Assembly: GCA_030706605.1 (NCBI GenBank) | Contig: JAUZOE010000004.1 | Coordinates: 149,300-213,299, forward strand | DNA: 64,000 nucleotides | Direction: 5' to 3' | Origin: Bacteroidota bacterium | GTDB taxonomy: Bacteria > Bacteroidota > Bacteroidia > Chitinophagales > Chitinophagaceae | Shown here: in pieces, positions 8,427 through 18,496 of the stretch | Layout: each line of letters starts with the position of its first letter | Position numbering within the stretch: the first letter of the stretch is position 1 | Translations under genes and position numbers: made by a program | Notes under the pieces: generated by a model | What the model was told of the DNA's origin: nothing | Databases searched by the model: none | The model's input: only the letters and a program-made list of their open reading frames with translations

Positions 8427-9566
8427 TTAATTTAAAACTTCTCTTGCAATTACTATCTTTTGTATTTCGCTGGTACCTTCTCCTATAGTACACAATTTCG
8501 AATCCCGGTAAAATTTTTCAACCGGGAAATCTTTTGTATAACCATATCCTCCAAAAATCTGAACAGCATCCGTAGCAATTTTCACAGCTATCTCACTTGA
8601 ATAATATTTTGCCATTGCAGATTCTTTAGTCACATTTTCGCCACGCTCTTTTAGATCACAAGCCTGGTTTATCAATAATTCTGCAGCCATTATTTCAGTA
8701 GCCATATCAGCTAACTTGAATGAAATTGCCTGAAATTCGGCAATAGGTTTACCAAACTGGTGTCTCTCTTTTGCATATTGCAATGATGCTTCATAAGCTC
8801 CCATGGCAATTCCTAATCCTAATGAAGCTATAGAAATCCGGCCGCCATCAAGCACATACATTGCCTGCCTGAACCCATCCCCCACATCGCCCATTCTTGC
8901 AGAATCCGGTATCCGGCAATTATCAAATATCATTTCTGCCGTCTCACTTGCGCGCATTCCTAATTTATTTTCCTTTCTACCACCGGTAAATCCTTTAGTA
9001 TCACGAGTAACAATAAACGAAGTTGAATTATCCCTGGTATGTGGCTCACCGGTACGGCAAATGACCACGGCTACATCACCGCTTTTGCCGTGTGTTATCC
9101 AGTTTTTTGTCCCATTGATTACCCAGTCGGATCCTTCTTTAATAGCCACACATTGTATATTCCCCGCATCACTTCCTGTATTCGCTTCTGTCAATCCCCA
9201 GGCACCGATCAATTCTGCAGAAGCTAATTTTGGCAGAAATTCGTTTTTCTGTTCCACATTTCCAAATGCAAGAATATGACCCACACAAAGCGAATTGTGA
9301 GCGGCAAGTGATAGTCCTATTGATCCGCAAACTTTAGATATTTCCTGTATTATAGCGGTGTATTCAAAATACCCTAATCCTGCTCCACCGTATTCCTGTG
9401 GAATCAAAATTCCCATCATACCAATTTTCCCCAGTTCTTTAAAAATGTGCACAGGAAATTCCTGGCTTTCATCCCACTCCATTAAATGAGGTTTAATGTG
9501 TAATAAAGCAAAATCTTTAGCTGTTTGAGCTACCTGTTTTGTCAACTCATTTCTGGAAAAATTCAT
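8427..9566 (-). CDS. Acyl-CoA dehydrogenase
   Basis: FAD-dependent alpha,beta-dehydrogenation of acyl-CoA in the cytoplasm. The 379 residues have the full architecture: N-terminal helical domain, beta domain with GAWGLTEANTGSDAG and WVINGTKNWITHG, and C-terminal helical domain with RHQFGKPIAEFQA. The catalytic base is Glu363 in IGEGTSEIQ, the position used in short- and medium-chain enzymes. Substrate chain length cannot be read from sequence. It stands alone on the minus strand with no adjacent electron-transfer flavoprotein genes. Confidence 0.95.
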   Translation of the reverse strand: MNFSRNELTKQVAQTAKDFALLHIKPHLMEWDESQEFPVHIFKELGKIGMMGILIPQEYGGAGLGYFEYTAIIQEISKVCGSIGLSLAAHNSLCVGHILAFGNVEQKNEFLPKLASAELIGAWGLTEANTGSDAGNIQCVAIKEGSDWVINGTKNWITHGKSGDVAVVICRTGEPHTRDNSTSFIVTRDTKGFTGGRKENKLGMRASETAEMIFDNCRIPDSARMGDVGDGFRQAMYVLDGGRISIASLGLGIAMGAYEASLQYAKERHQFGKPIAEFQAISFKLADMATEIMAAELLINQACDLKERGENVTKESAMAKYYSSEIAVKIATDAVQIFGGYGYTKDFPVEKFYRDSKLCTIGEGTSEIQKIVIAREVLN

Positions 9567-9666
9567 AGTTCATTCTTAATACTGCAATATAAATCTAATT
9601 TAATAAATGATTATAAAATTGAATAACTAGCAATGTAACAACCTTTACGGATACAAAATTTAGAAA

Positions 9667-10611
9667 TTATTTAATAGTAAGATAAGGAAATACTTTGTGA
9701 TACAAATCATCAGTTACCATCATTATTTTCTTTATGTCATCTACAGAAATAAAATTTCCATGCTGATTTCTATATTGAAAAATGGCATTAGCCAGATTAT
9801 AATTAATGTAAGGATGCAATTTCATTTCATCAATAGTAGCTTTATTGATATTGATCTTTTTTAGCGGCTCATCATTTAAGACCAAATATGGTTTTATTTT
9901 TTGAAATGTAGAATCAGGAAGAAAATACGTCTCAGCCACCTGGTCTATTGAATAAAACCCTCCTAATTGATCTCTAAAAGCAATGATTCTTTTAGAAAGT
10001 TTACTTCCAATTCCGGGGAGTACAATATAATCATCAGCATCGCCCAGATTAATATCAACAAGTTGATATGTTTTCGTGACTTGCTTAAATTCATTCTTTT
10101 GGGAGTTGCTTTTCGCAGGCTGAGTATATTCTTTTACAACATCTTTTATTCTTATATGAGGCAGTAAACGCGTTACATCAGCCGGAGATAAGCCCCATAT
10201 TTTCTTGATATCTTCAGGCTTATAAAATTTTCCTCCCTTCGAAATATATTTCCTGATAGTCCTTGCCGTTTTCTCCCTAATGCCTAATCTTATCCAATCA
10301 TTTACAGATATGGTATTGGGATCAAATAAAAAATAATCAGCCTGTACAGGCTGAAATTTTTTACCTGTATTAAAATTCTCGTTGTACCCATTTTCTCTGG
10401 AAAACTCAGAGCCATTTTTACTGGTTGAATCTATTTTCAACTGAGCTATCTCATTCTTAAATTTTGAATAATTAAATTTTTTCTCTTTTACAAAAAAAGA
10501 AAAAAACAAGGGTGCAAGGGTCAATACTAATATCAATATTAGAAGAGTTAAGATTCCAGACCTTTCCTTTTTTGTATAATTGAAATAATCTTTTAAAAAC
10601 TGTTGCCACAT
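9667..10611 (-). CDS. Membrane-anchored helix-hairpin-helix (ComEA-like) protein
   Basis: A 314-residue protein with one N-terminal transmembrane segment (about residues 19-40) and three helix-hairpin-helix repeats: about 112-165 (GIREKTARTIRKYI), 190-245 (VLPGIGSKLSKRI) and 252-310 (ININKATIDEMKLHP...YNLANAI). HhH pairs of this type bind DNA, and ComEA is the DNA receptor in natural transformation, but this three-repeat form is widespread in Bacteroidota and its role is not proven. I use the ATG at 10611 in preference to a TTG two codons upstream. Confidence 0.8.
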   Translation of the reverse strand: MWQQFLKDYFNYTKKERSGILTLLILILVLTLAPLFFSFFVKEKKFNYSKFKNEIAQLKIDSTSKNGSEFSRENGYNENFNTGKKFQPVQADYFLFDPNTISVNDWIRLGIREKTARTIRKYISKGGKFYKPEDIKKIWGLSPADVTRLLPHIRIKDVVKEYTQPAKSNSQKNEFKQVTKTYQLVDINLGDADDYIVLPGIGSKLSKRIIAFRDQLGGFYSIDQVAETYFLPDSTFQKIKPYLVLNDEPLKKININKATIDEMKLHPYINYNLANAIFQYRNQHGNFISVDDIKKIMMVTDDLYHKVFPYLTIK

Positions 10612-10729
10612 AAGCAAATGTGATTATAAGATAGTGAGAATATCAAGCGGCTACTCTTGTCAACAGTTTAAATTTAGCGAATTTTCAGTAAAATGAATTT
10701 CAAAATAATTTCAACAAAGACATCTAATG

Positions 10730-11506
10730 TTAAACATTGAGTTTCAATCCGTCCCATGCCAATTTCATACCAGGGTTTAATTCATTATTTATTTCTTCGT
10801 GCAGGCCAAGTTGGTGGCTTATATGGGTAAACCAGGCATTAGGAATTTCCAATTCTTCTACAATCCCGATAGCCTCCCCAAGACTAAAATGAGAAATATG
10901 TTCAGTTTTACGGAGTGCATTCAGCACAAGCACTTTACTTCCCCTGATTTTTTCTTTTTCAACTTTGTCAATTCTATTAGCATCAGTAATGTAAGTAAAA
11001 TCGCCAAATCTAAATCCTAATACAGGCATGTTTGAATGGAAAACAAGGATAGGGGTTACCGGGATATCACCTACCATAAATGTTTTATCAGAAATAGTAT
11101 TTAGGTTTACACTTGGTATACCAGGATATTTATCTTTCTCAAAAATATAATGAAACTCCCGGCGCAAAGCCTCCTGCGTAAGTGTATTAGCATATACTTC
11201 CATCGTTTTTTGTTGAAAATAATTATAGGCTTTTATGTCGTCAAGTCCTGCTATATGATCCTTATGAGGATGCGTAAAGATAACTGCATCCAATTTTTTG
11301 ACATCCTCTCTCAACATCTGGGTTCTAAAATCAGGAGTAGTATCAACAACTAAAGTAGTAGTCTTGCTTTGTACTAAAATACTGCTTCTCAGTCTTTTAT
11401 CTTTTATATTTGTCGATGTACATACACGGCAGCTACAGGCTATCATAGGTACTCCGCCACTGGTGCCTGTGCCAAGAAAAGTAATTCGAAGATCGGGATA
11501 ACTCAC
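10730..11506 (-). CDS. PhnP-like metallo-beta-lactamase-fold hydrolase
   Basis: A 258-residue MBL-fold enzyme. Motifs: TFLGTGTSGGVP near the N-terminus, a cysteine cluster CSCRVCTS (about 24-31) like the structural zinc site of PhnP, THPHKDHIAGLDD (about 79-91, metal site HxHxDH), and later His residues in VFHSN, NALRKTEHISH and FTHISHQLGLH. Members include cyclic phosphate phosphodiesterases; the natural substrate here is unknown, and no phosphonate genes are nearby. The start codon is GTG (11504-11506), since no in-frame ATG precedes the first beta strand. Confidence 0.85.
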   Translation of the reverse strand: MSYPDLRITFLGTGTSGGVPMIACSCRVCTSTNIKDKRLRSSILVQSKTTTLVVDTTPDFRTQMLREDVKKLDAVIFTHPHKDHIAGLDDIKAYNYFQQKTMEVYANTLTQEALRREFHYIFEKDKYPGIPSVNLNTISDKTFMVGDIPVTPILVFHSNMPVLGFRFGDFTYITDANRIDKVEKEKIRGSKVLVLNALRKTEHISHFSLGEAIGIVEELEIPNAWFTHISHQLGLHEEINNELNPGMKLAWDGLKLNV

Positions 11507-11540
11507 TTTTCAAAGGTAATTATGAATTCTGAATTATAGT

Positions 11541-11816
11541 TTATTTTTCCAGGTTATGAATCCGGGCATTCACCTCATCATAGATTTTTTGCGAATCTTT
11601 TGTGAGTAAATCGTAATTAATATCTATAGAAGGAATAATATCTATCAAAGTATTGATTCGCCCTTCCGGAGTTAAAAATTTATTTAGTACAACTACTTTT
11701 TTATCTTCCAGGATGCAATAACCACTTTGAAAAGAACCTCTTTCATACCGCACTACATATCCCCCCTCTTCCAGAATTTTTTCTAATTTATTTAATGTCG
11801 ATTGATTGAATTTCAA
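11541..11816 (-). CDS. Conserved hypothetical protein
   Basis: A 91-residue soluble protein beginning MKFNQSTLNKLEKILEEGGY and containing GSFQSGYCILEDKKVVVLNKFLTPEGRINTL. I recognise the type as conserved in Bacteroidota but know no function. The start is TTG (11814-11816): an in-frame stop lies six codons upstream and no ATG is available. TACTTTTG at 11847-11854 on the minus strand fits the -7 promoter consensus, about 30 bases upstream. It lies 35 bases upstream of the MBL hydrolase gene on the same strand, so the two are probably co-transcribed. Confidence 0.7.
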   Translation of the reverse strand: MKFNQSTLNKLEKILEEGGYVVRYERGSFQSGYCILEDKKVVVLNKFLTPEGRINTLIDIIPSIDINYDLLTKDSQKIYDEVNARIHNLEK

Positions 11817-12052
11817 AAAATAGTTTTTAAGTTATCCGAATAGGCACAAAAGTACATTAATCCTTATAAATTAATATAGAAGATTTCGGTTTTCAGCCTT
11901 TCTGTAAATTCAAAATGCCCACAAGGGCACCTTGAACAACTATAGAAAAACCACCTCGCTAATGATATTATTTCATATATGAATTATAAAACACCTAAGT
12001 CCCTTTTTATCATTTGTCACCCAACGAATGTGAAGAAACAAAAAATTGGAAA

Positions 12053-12078
12053 AACCTCGTCCTTTTCAGGACGAGGTT
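12053..12078 (-). terminator. Rho-independent terminator of fusA
   Basis: A perfect 10-bp stem AACCTCGTCC / GGACGAGGTT with a 6-base loop, followed on the minus strand by TTT and, after a few bases, a TTTTTT run. It lies 41 bases past the fusA stop. The remainder of the 302-base spacer 11817-12118 shows only the candidate -7 box for the gene at 11541. Confidence 0.85.
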
Positions 12079-12118
12079 ATATTAATTAGATCTTATATTT
12101 TGTAAAACTCAAAGAGAA

Positions 12119-14266
12119 TTAATCTTCGACTTTCATTTTTCCTTTTTGTTTTGCTACTATTTCTTCAGCAATATTATTAGGAGCGGGCGCATAATGGCTA
12201 AATTCCATAGTGGAAGTTGCACGGCCACTTGTTAATGAACGCAATTGAGTTACATAGCCAAACATCTCACTTAACGGCACTTTTGCTTTAATTACCTGCA
12301 CTCCATGTTTACTATCCATTCCTTCCAACATACCACGTCGACGGTTAAGATCACCAGTTACGTCTCCCATATATTGGTCAGGAGTCAAAACTTCCACTTT
12401 CATAATAGGCTCAAGTAATACCGGTTTTGCTTTACGACCAGCTTCACGATAACCTTGCTTGGCACACATTTCAAAAGAAACTGCATCGGAATCCACCTGG
12501 TGAAATGATCCATCATATACTCTCACTTTCATACTTTCCATCGGGTAACTGGCTAATACGCCCGTAGTCATAGCAGTTTCAAAACCTTTCTGTATAGCGG
12601 GAACAAATTCTTTAGGAATTGAACCTCCAAATAAACCATTTACAAATTGGAAATTACCTTTACCTTCTTTCAAAAACTCTTCATCTGCAGGTCCGATTTC
12701 AAAAATAATATCAGCAAACTTTCCTCGTCCACCCGTTTGCTTTTTAAGTACTTCTCTATGTTCTACATTCTGTCTGAATGCTTCTTTATAAGCAACCTGG
12801 GGGGCTCCCTGGTTAATTTCTACCTTGAATTCACGCTTTAACCTGTCAATAATAATCTCAAGATGCAACTCGCCCATTCCTCTAAGAATTGTTTGTCCTG
12901 TTTCTTCGTCTGTATTAACCTTCAGGGTAGGATCTTCCTCTACTAACTTAGATACAGCCATTCCCATTTTATCAACATCTGCCTGAGTTTTAGGTTCAAT
13001 AGCTATAGCAATAACCGGTTCAGGAAATGTCATTGCTTCCAAAATTATAGGGGCCTTTTCATCACATAAGGTATCACCTGTTTTAATATCTTTAAAACCA
13101 ACTGCTGCTCCTATATCACCTGCCTGAATAAAATCCACAGGATTTTGTTTGTTGGCATGCATTTGCATTATCCTTGAAATTCTTTCATTTTTGCCCGTAC
13201 GGGTATTTAATACATATGAACCTGAATTAAGACGGCCACTATACGCACGAAAGAATGCCAAACGCCCCACAAAAGGATCAGTTGCAATTTTAAATGCCAA
13301 TCCGCTAAAAGGTTCATTTGGATCACAATGGCGTTCTACATCTTCACCAGTATCAGGATTAATTCCTTTTACCGCTTCAATATCCATTGGCCCGGGCAAA
13401 TAGCGCACAATAGCATCAAGCGCCGCCTGTACTCCTTTATTCTTAAAAGAAGAGCCGCACATCATTGGAATAATAGAAATATCAATTGTTGCTTTACGGA
13501 TTGCATCGTGCATTTCATCTTCAGTAATCGTATTGGGATCATCAAAAAATTTCTCCAATAATTTCTCATCATAATCTGCCACAGCTTCTATCAGATGTTG
13601 CCTCCATTCTGCCACATCTTCTTTCATATCTTCCGGAATTGGCACTTCCTGAAAAGTCATTCCCTGGGTAGCATCATCCCATACAATTGCCTTTAATGTA
13701 ATAAGATCTACTACTCCTTTAAAATCATCTTCTGCACCAATTGGCAATTGCAAAGGCACTGCTTTAGCACCCAACATTTCCTTAACCTGTTTTACAACAT
13801 TTAAAAAATCGGCACCTGAACGATCCATTTTATTTACAAATCCAATTCGGGGAACTTTATATTTATTTGCCTGGCGCCAAACGGTTTCACTCTGTGGTTC
13901 AACGCCGCTCACTGCACAAAATAATGACAACAATCCATCCAGTACACGAAGCGAACGCTCTACTTCCACCGTAAAATCTACGTGACCCGGAGTATCAATA
14001 ATATTAAATTTATATTGATGAGTATCCGGAGTTTTTTGCCCCTGAACCATAGGGAAATTCCAGAAGCATGTAGTAGCAGCAGAGGTAATAGTAATACCTC
14101 TTTCCTGCTCCTGTGCCATCCAGTCCATAGTAGCAGCACCATCATGCACTTCACCAATTTTATGGTTAACACCCGTATAATACAAAATACGCTCTGTAGT
14201 GGTAGTTTTCCCTGCATCAATATGAGCAGCAATACCAAAGTTTCTTTGAAATCTTAAATCGGCCAT
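12119..14266 (-). CDS. fusA: Translation elongation factor G
   Basis: GTPase that drives ribosome translocation. The 715-residue length is typical of bacterial EF-G. G-domain motifs: AHIDAGKTT near residues 15-23, DTPGHVDFT near 90-98 and NKMD near 145. Domains II to V follow, with GRGKF and the C-terminal [13 protein letters not shown]. Bacterial str operons usually run rpsL-rpsG-fusA; here the order and strand are kept but two sugar-metabolism genes separate fusA from rpsG, and fusA has its own promoter-like sequence and terminator. Confidence 0.98.
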   Translation of the reverse strand: MADLRFQRNFGIAAHIDAGKTTTTERILYYTGVNHKIGEVHDGAATMDWMAQEQERGITITSAATTCFWNFPMVQGQKTPDTHQYKFNIIDTPGHVDFTVEVERSLRVLDGLLSLFCAVSGVEPQSETVWRQANKYKVPRIGFVNKMDRSGADFLNVVKQVKEMLGAKAVPLQLPIGAEDDFKGVVDLITLKAIVWDDATQGMTFQEVPIPEDMKEDVAEWRQHLIEAVADYDEKLLEKFFDDPNTITEDEMHDAIRKATIDISIIPMMCGSSFKNKGVQAALDAIVRYLPGPMDIEAVKGINPDTGEDVERHCDPNEPFSGLAFKIATDPFVGRLAFFRAYSGRLNSGSYVLNTRTGKNERISRIMQMHANKQNPVDFIQAGDIGAAVGFKDIKTGDTLCDEKAPIILEAMTFPEPVIAIAIEPKTQADVDKMGMAVSKLVEEDPTLKVNTDEETGQTILRGMGELHLEIIIDRLKREFKVEINQGAPQVAYKEAFRQNVEHREVLKKQTGGRGKFADIIFEIGPADEEFLKEGKGNFQFVNGLFGGSIPKEFVPAIQKGFETAMTTGVLASYPMESMKVRVYDGSFHQVDSDAVSFEMCAKQGYREAGRKAKPVLLEPIMKVEVLTPDQYMGDVTGDLNRRRGMLEGMDSKHGVQVIKAKVPLSEMFGYVTQLRSLTSGRATSTMEFSHYAPAPNNIAEEIVAKQKGKMKVED

Positions 14267-14684
14267 ATGGCTTGTTTTTATTTAATTATTAATTATTGCC
14301 TCTTAAATTTGTTATTTTATATCAAAAAAGAGACCGTTTATTTATATAAATCCAGCTCAATCCCAAATCTGTTTTCGATACACTAAATTTAGAGGGCGCA
14401 AAGGTACGAAGATTCTACAAAAAATATTAGCCTTTAAAAGAGTAATTCCTAAAAATAATAATGATGTTTAATAAAAAAATAATTTTATTAAATCGTGGAG
14501 CACTTAAAATTCCTTTTTTAAAGAAGTGGGGGGAAGTTAATTTTAATTTCTTTTTAGCGGCATCAATTAGGAAAGTCTAAAAATTCTTTCAAGAAAATAA
14601 AAAAAGATCAAACATTAAAAAAAAATATAATAATCGAAATAATTGCTATTAGAAGGCAATTATTCACCTCCTTTGCAAAAGAAA
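14267..14684 (-). promoter_or_regulatory. fusA upstream region with candidate -7 box
   Basis: This 418-base spacer separates fusA from the DUF4965 gene. On the minus strand TACCTTTG at 14399-14406 is a perfect TAnnTTTG box, predicting a leader of roughly 125 bases. No convincing -33 TTTG is seen at the usual spacing. The leader has no ribosomal-protein-like structure that I can recognise. The distal part (14440-14640) is AT-rich with no other feature, and the last bases hold the hairpin at 14638-14664. Confidence 0.5.
14638..14664 (-). terminator. Candidate weak terminator after the DUF4965 gene
   Basis: A 9-bp perfect stem AATAATTGC / GCAATTATT with a 9-base loop, starting 20 bases past the stop. 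It is AT-rich and the long T run only begins about a dozen bases later, so it is a weak candidate. Confidence 0.4.
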
Positions 14685-17192
14685 TTATTTGCCATGAAAA
14701 TGATCATTCAGCATTTTCATAAAATAACCACCCACTACGCTTCTTGCCTGGAAACCTATTTTTTTACCATTAGTAGTTTCGTGCCAATCGCTTAAAGGAA
14801 CGCGGTCAGTTGTTTCAGTTGCGAATTTATAAACCGGTGTTACAAATTTTTCAAATTCATTTTTGGAGGATGATAAAGTGGCTGTCCACATAATCCAATC
14901 AGATTTTGTATATGTTTTCCTGCTATCAAGCGGAAGCCCGAATTCATTTTGTTTGGTCAGATAAAAAGCCACTTCTTTTTTATAAACACTTGGCGGGAAA
15001 ATATTTAAATCCAAAACTTTATCCCATACCAAATTATATTTTTGACTCCAGGTATTTTTATCATTGAATGTAAGTGCATAATGATCTCCGGCATCTGCCA
15101 ACTGCATCCATTTTTTGGCCATACTTTTTGACATCGCCGTATATTTTGCTGCTATATCATTTTTGCCCAACATCCTTGCCATCATTCCATAAGAGCCAAT
15201 CGCCACAATGGCCTTAACAGAAAGGTTGGCGTTGCGGGCCAAATGCCCCGCAAAATCATCAGTGCACAATTGGTTGGCCGGATCCAATCCTTCTTTTGAA
15301 AGATACTCTACCCATTTCGTAAGTTCTTTCCAGTGCTTTTGAGCATATTTCGCGTTGCCTTCCACCTTGGCGATTGCTCCAGTCAAAATCACCATATTAC
15401 CAGCTTCTTCTACCGGCATATCCTCGCCATAAGTTTGGCCATTAGCCAATGGATATGTCCCTAAATCATGTGCTGGAAAAGGTTTCCCCCATTTTCCACT
15501 CTCGCTATAATAAAATATTCCATTCAACATACCCTTAAGAAATTCAGGATTATATAATAAATAAAGGGGGGCCGATGGATAAGTTACATCTACAGTATTG
15601 ATAGAGCCATTACTGAAATTCTCTTTAGATAAAAATAAAATATCTCCACCGGGACTTTTTACGAGAGCATGAGCTGCAATGCTTTGCCTGTATGCGAGTT
15701 CACAAAGTTTAGCATAATCTTCTCCACCTGAAATTTTTGCTTTTGAATATAAACCTTTATCAAAAATATCACATTTTTTCAGAATTGATTGATAGCTATT
15801 ATAGGCCATATCCAATTGTTTCTGGATATCACTTTTCCCATCTTTATTCCACCAGGACCTCAAATTATTATGAAAATATTGAACAGAATATTCTTCATCA
15901 TAAGCCAGTTCTAAAAAATTTTCTTTTGCAATTGCAGATACAGAACCAAAATTTAAAATCGTATTCAACATCAAACTTTTGCCGGAAAGCTCTTGTTGCT
16001 GATTGTCTTTATCACTCAAAAAAGAAGCGATACCCTCTTCAGCGTTGTTTGTAATAAATTGTTTTGTTTCAGCATCATTTTTTGCTGCTACATAAAAATA
16101 TCCCCAATCAATTCTCAAATCATCTCCTTTCTTTTGTAAAACCGGCTGATCTATTGTTCCCACTTTCAAAAACTTCATACTTTTCGTATTCAATGACGCT
16201 GCTTCCACCTTCTGAGAAGAAATATTTACAGCAATATCGGATGAAGCTCCCAAATAAATTTTTACATTATGCGATTTGACATCCCTGGATTTTACCTTAT
16301 AAGATATATAGGAAACTGGCCGTGCCAAAATATCTATTTCATTTAATAACAATGGAGAAATAAATTTTAAATTTAAATCCACAGGTCCACAGGTGAAATT
16401 ATATATAGTTTGTGTGGCATTTACCTTCACATTATTTTGATGCGCCAACTCTATTCTTCCATTATTCTCAGACTTTTCTTTTTTTACAATCCCCGCGTCC
16501 AAATATGCTCCGCCAGCAGTATTTTCACAATGAATTGCCAAAACATTTTTTCCCTTTTTCAGACTGTTTTTAATAGCCTCATTTAAATCTATAAAAACAA
16601 ATTTATGAACCCACCCCTTATTGCTATAGATATTATTTCCATTTAGAAAAACTTCTACATTATCATCGTGATTTATTTTAAGGAATAAATCGTTCAAATC
16701 GATATTATTTATTTCAAACTCACGCCGTATCCACAAATCCTTTGATTTCCATAAAGTTTTTACCTCTGACTGATTATCACCAAACGGAGCTTCCCCAGAT
16801 TTCCAATCCCGGTCATTAAACTCCAAAGTATTCCAATCACTGCCGGGCAATTGTTCTGTATATTTTACATCATAACTGCTTTCATCAGACGTAGGCAATA
16901 TACTTTCATATTTTTCCTCAGGTTTACCAAGGAAACGAAAGTAATTTTCATCTACTTTGATAATCCCCAGCAAAGATTGATTGGCTCCTGTCCAATGTTT
17001 GGTAGTAGATTGGTTCAAATTATCAGTCATAGACCAAATACTGAAATAGGTATTATGCGTAATAAGCGGATATGCAGGGGCAACTTGCTTTTGAGAAAAA
17101 GCTGATAAACAAATCAGCATTACAAAAAAATAAGAAAATAGTTTCTGAATCAAACTTCTCTTTTGTTTAATAATTTTTATCAGGTCAATCAT
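14685..17192 (-). CDS. Secreted DUF4965/glutaminase A-like protein
   Basis: An 835-residue exported protein with a signal peptide (about residues 15-35, ending SAFSQ). It resembles the Bacteroidota family with DUF4964, DUF5127, DUF4965 and DUF1793 regions, related to fungal glutaminase A. About residues 115-215 look like a jelly-roll insert of the kind found in beta-galactosidases (LEFNDRDWKSGEAPFG, LWIRREFE, VEVFLNGNNIY). The C-terminal half looks like an alpha-helical toroid (YPSAPLYLLYNPEFLKGML, PVEEAGNMVILTGAIAK, DDFAGHLARNANLSVKA). Glutaminase activity is a family name; a glycosidase role is equally possible because the gene follows an aldose epimerase gene by 14 bases. Confidence 0.82.
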   Translation of the reverse strand: MIDLIKIIKQKRSLIQKLFSYFFVMLICLSAFSQKQVAPAYPLITHNTYFSIWSMTDNLNQSTTKHWTGANQSLLGIIKVDENYFRFLGKPEEKYESILPTSDESSYDVKYTEQLPGSDWNTLEFNDRDWKSGEAPFGDNQSEVKTLWKSKDLWIRREFEINNIDLNDLFLKINHDDNVEVFLNGNNIYSNKGWVHKFVFIDLNEAIKNSLKKGKNVLAIHCENTAGGAYLDAGIVKKEKSENNGRIELAHQNNVKVNATQTIYNFTCGPVDLNLKFISPLLLNEIDILARPVSYISYKVKSRDVKSHNVKIYLGASSDIAVNISSQKVEAASLNTKSMKFLKVGTIDQPVLQKKGDDLRIDWGYFYVAAKNDAETKQFITNNAEEGIASFLSDKDNQQQELSGKSLMLNTILNFGSVSAIAKENFLELAYDEEYSVQYFHNNLRSWWNKDGKSDIQKQLDMAYNSYQSILKKCDIFDKGLYSKAKISGGEDYAKLCELAYRQSIAAHALVKSPGGDILFLSKENFSNGSINTVDVTYPSAPLYLLYNPEFLKGMLNGIFYYSESGKWGKPFPAHDLGTYPLANGQTYGEDMPVEEAGNMVILTGAIAKVEGNAKYAQKHWKELTKWVEYLSKEGLDPANQLCTDDFAGHLARNANLSVKAIVAIGSYGMMARMLGKNDIAAKYTAMSKSMAKKWMQLADAGDHYALTFNDKNTWSQKYNLVWDKVLDLNIFPPSVYKKEVAFYLTKQNEFGLPLDSRKTYTKSDWIMWTATLSSSKNEFEKFVTPVYKFATETTDRVPLSDWHETTNGKKIGFQARSVVGGYFMKMLNDHFHGK

Positions 17193-17206
17193 AATAATTT
17201 TTGAGA

Positions 17207-18397
17207 TTAATCTTTTTTTACCGAAAATACATAAGTTGATTTAGAATGATAGGTTTCTCCTGGTTTTAAAACCGTATTGGGGAAAGAAATTTCATTGGGA
17301 GAGTCAGGAAAATGTTGCGTTTCCATCGCAAATGCTGTACGAGGCTCATCCTTACTACCGTCGTTAAAAGTGTTTTTTCCAAACATGAAATTTCCGCTAT
17401 AAAATTGCAATCCAGGTTGATCCGTATAAATACTCATTTCAATTCCAGACTTATCTCCAATTACTTTTGCAGCAAGATGCTGGCTATCATTTTTACTGCT
17501 ATCCAAAACGAAATTAATATCGTATCCTTTTCCATTTATCAATTGCTGATTTTTTTCATTAATTCTGGAACCGATTGTTGCAAATTGTCTAAAATCAAAT
17601 GGAGTATTCATAACAGGTTCTATTTTCCCCGTAGGAATTAAAGTAGAATCAACCGGGGTAAAGGTATTTGAAAAAATCTGCACTTCATGATTCAAAATTG
17701 TTCCGGATCCTTCGCCATTTAAATTAAAGAAAGCATGATTGGTCAGGTTGAGAATTGTTTCCTTATCTGTTGTTGCTTCGTATTCCATTTCCAAAGCATT
17801 ATTATCATTAAGTGTGTAAGTTACTTTTACATTCAGATTTCCAGGGAATCCTTCTTCCATATTTGGTGAAATTCTTGTAAAGATTACAGAATTACTATCA
17901 GGTTGAATGGCGTTCCAAACCTGGTATTGGAATCCTTTTTTACCACCATGCAAAGTATTAGGGCCATTATTTAAAAACAATGAATAGCTTTTTCCATCCA
18001 AAGTAAATTTTCCTTTAGCAATTCTATTCCCAAATCTTCCTATAGTTGCACCGAAATAAGGTTCAGTGGATTTTTGGTAATCTTCCACACTTTTAAACCC
18101 GCAAACGACATTTACAAGGCTATCATTTTTATCCGGCACCTGCAGGCTTACAATTCTACCTCCGTAATTGGTAAAAGTTGCAATGGCCCCCTTGTTGTTT
18201 CGCAAAATATAGAGATCTGTTTTTTGACTGTCAACGGTCGTTTGAAAACCGGATTTATCCATTAAATAAGAAGCAGATGAACTACTAATCGGCTTTTGAA
18301 TTTCGTCTTTTGAATTTTCATTATTATCACAGGAATACAAAATGAGACTGAGAATTATTCCCAGGGCAACAACAGATATTTTTTTAGAGAACAACAT
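17207..18397 (-). CDS. galM: Aldose 1-epimerase (galactose mutarotase) lipoprotein
   Basis: Interconverts alpha and beta anomers of aldoses. From the ATG at 18397 the protein has 396 residues, beginning with a lipoprotein signal whose lipobox ends LILYSC (Cys23), so it is probably periplasmic or outer-membrane attached. GalM motifs: NYGGRIVSLQVPDK, GATIGRFGNRIAKGKF, NNGPNTLHGGKKGFQ with the catalytic His, NLTNHAFFNLNGEG and TPFDFR. A longer frame open to 18475 is rejected because it would begin inside the rpsG terminator. It is the first gene of a pair with the DUF4965 gene. Confidence 0.9.
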   Translation of the reverse strand: MLFSKKISVVALGIILSLILYSCDNNENSKDEIQKPISSSSASYLMDKSGFQTTVDSQKTDLYILRNNKGAIATFTNYGGRIVSLQVPDKNDSLVNVVCGFKSVEDYQKSTEPYFGATIGRFGNRIAKGKFTLDGKSYSLFLNNGPNTLHGGKKGFQYQVWNAIQPDSNSVIFTRISPNMEEGFPGNLNVKVTYTLNDNNALEMEYEATTDKETILNLTNHAFFNLNGEGSGTILNHEVQIFSNTFTPVDSTLIPTGKIEPVMNTPFDFRQFATIGSRINEKNQQLINGKGYDINFVLDSSKNDSQHLAAKVIGDKSGIEMSIYTDQPGLQFYSGNFMFGKNTFNDGSKDEPRTAFAMETQHFPDSPNEISFPNTVLKPGETYHSKSTYVFSVKKD

Positions 18398-18415
18398 ACA
18401 CTTTAATTTTTTTTG

Positions 18416-18444
18416 GAAAAGTACAGTAATTCTGCTAAAATCAA
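18416..18444 (-). promoter_or_regulatory. Candidate galM promoter overlapping the rpsG terminator T tract
   Basis: On the minus strand TTTTTTG (TTG at 18442-18444), then 18 bases, then TACTTTTC (18416-18423), which matches TAnnTTTG except for the last base. It predicts a start about 12 bases before the galM ATG. The -33 element is the T run of the preceding terminator. Confidence 0.4.
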
Positions 18445-18471
18445 AAAACCCTTTCTGTTTCACAGAAAGGG
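18442..18471 (-). terminator. Rho-independent terminator of rpsL-rpsG
   Basis: A perfect 10-bp stem ACCCTTTCTG / CAGAAAGGGT with a 4-base TGAA loop (minus strand), followed by TTTTTTG. It lies 25 bases past the rpsG stop and separates the ribosomal pair from galM. Confidence 0.88.
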
Positions 18472-18496
18472 TCAATAATTTATATTTCTATTTTAA

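Noticed and set aside
8803..9279. 158-codon plus-strand frame opposite the acyl-CoA dehydrogenase
   Set aside because: Antisense shadow of a conserved gene; composition is typical of reverse-frame translation.
17207..18475. Longer galM start at 18475
   Set aside because: The extra 26 codons begin with TTG inside the rpsG terminator, and the lipoprotein signal begins cleanly at 18397.
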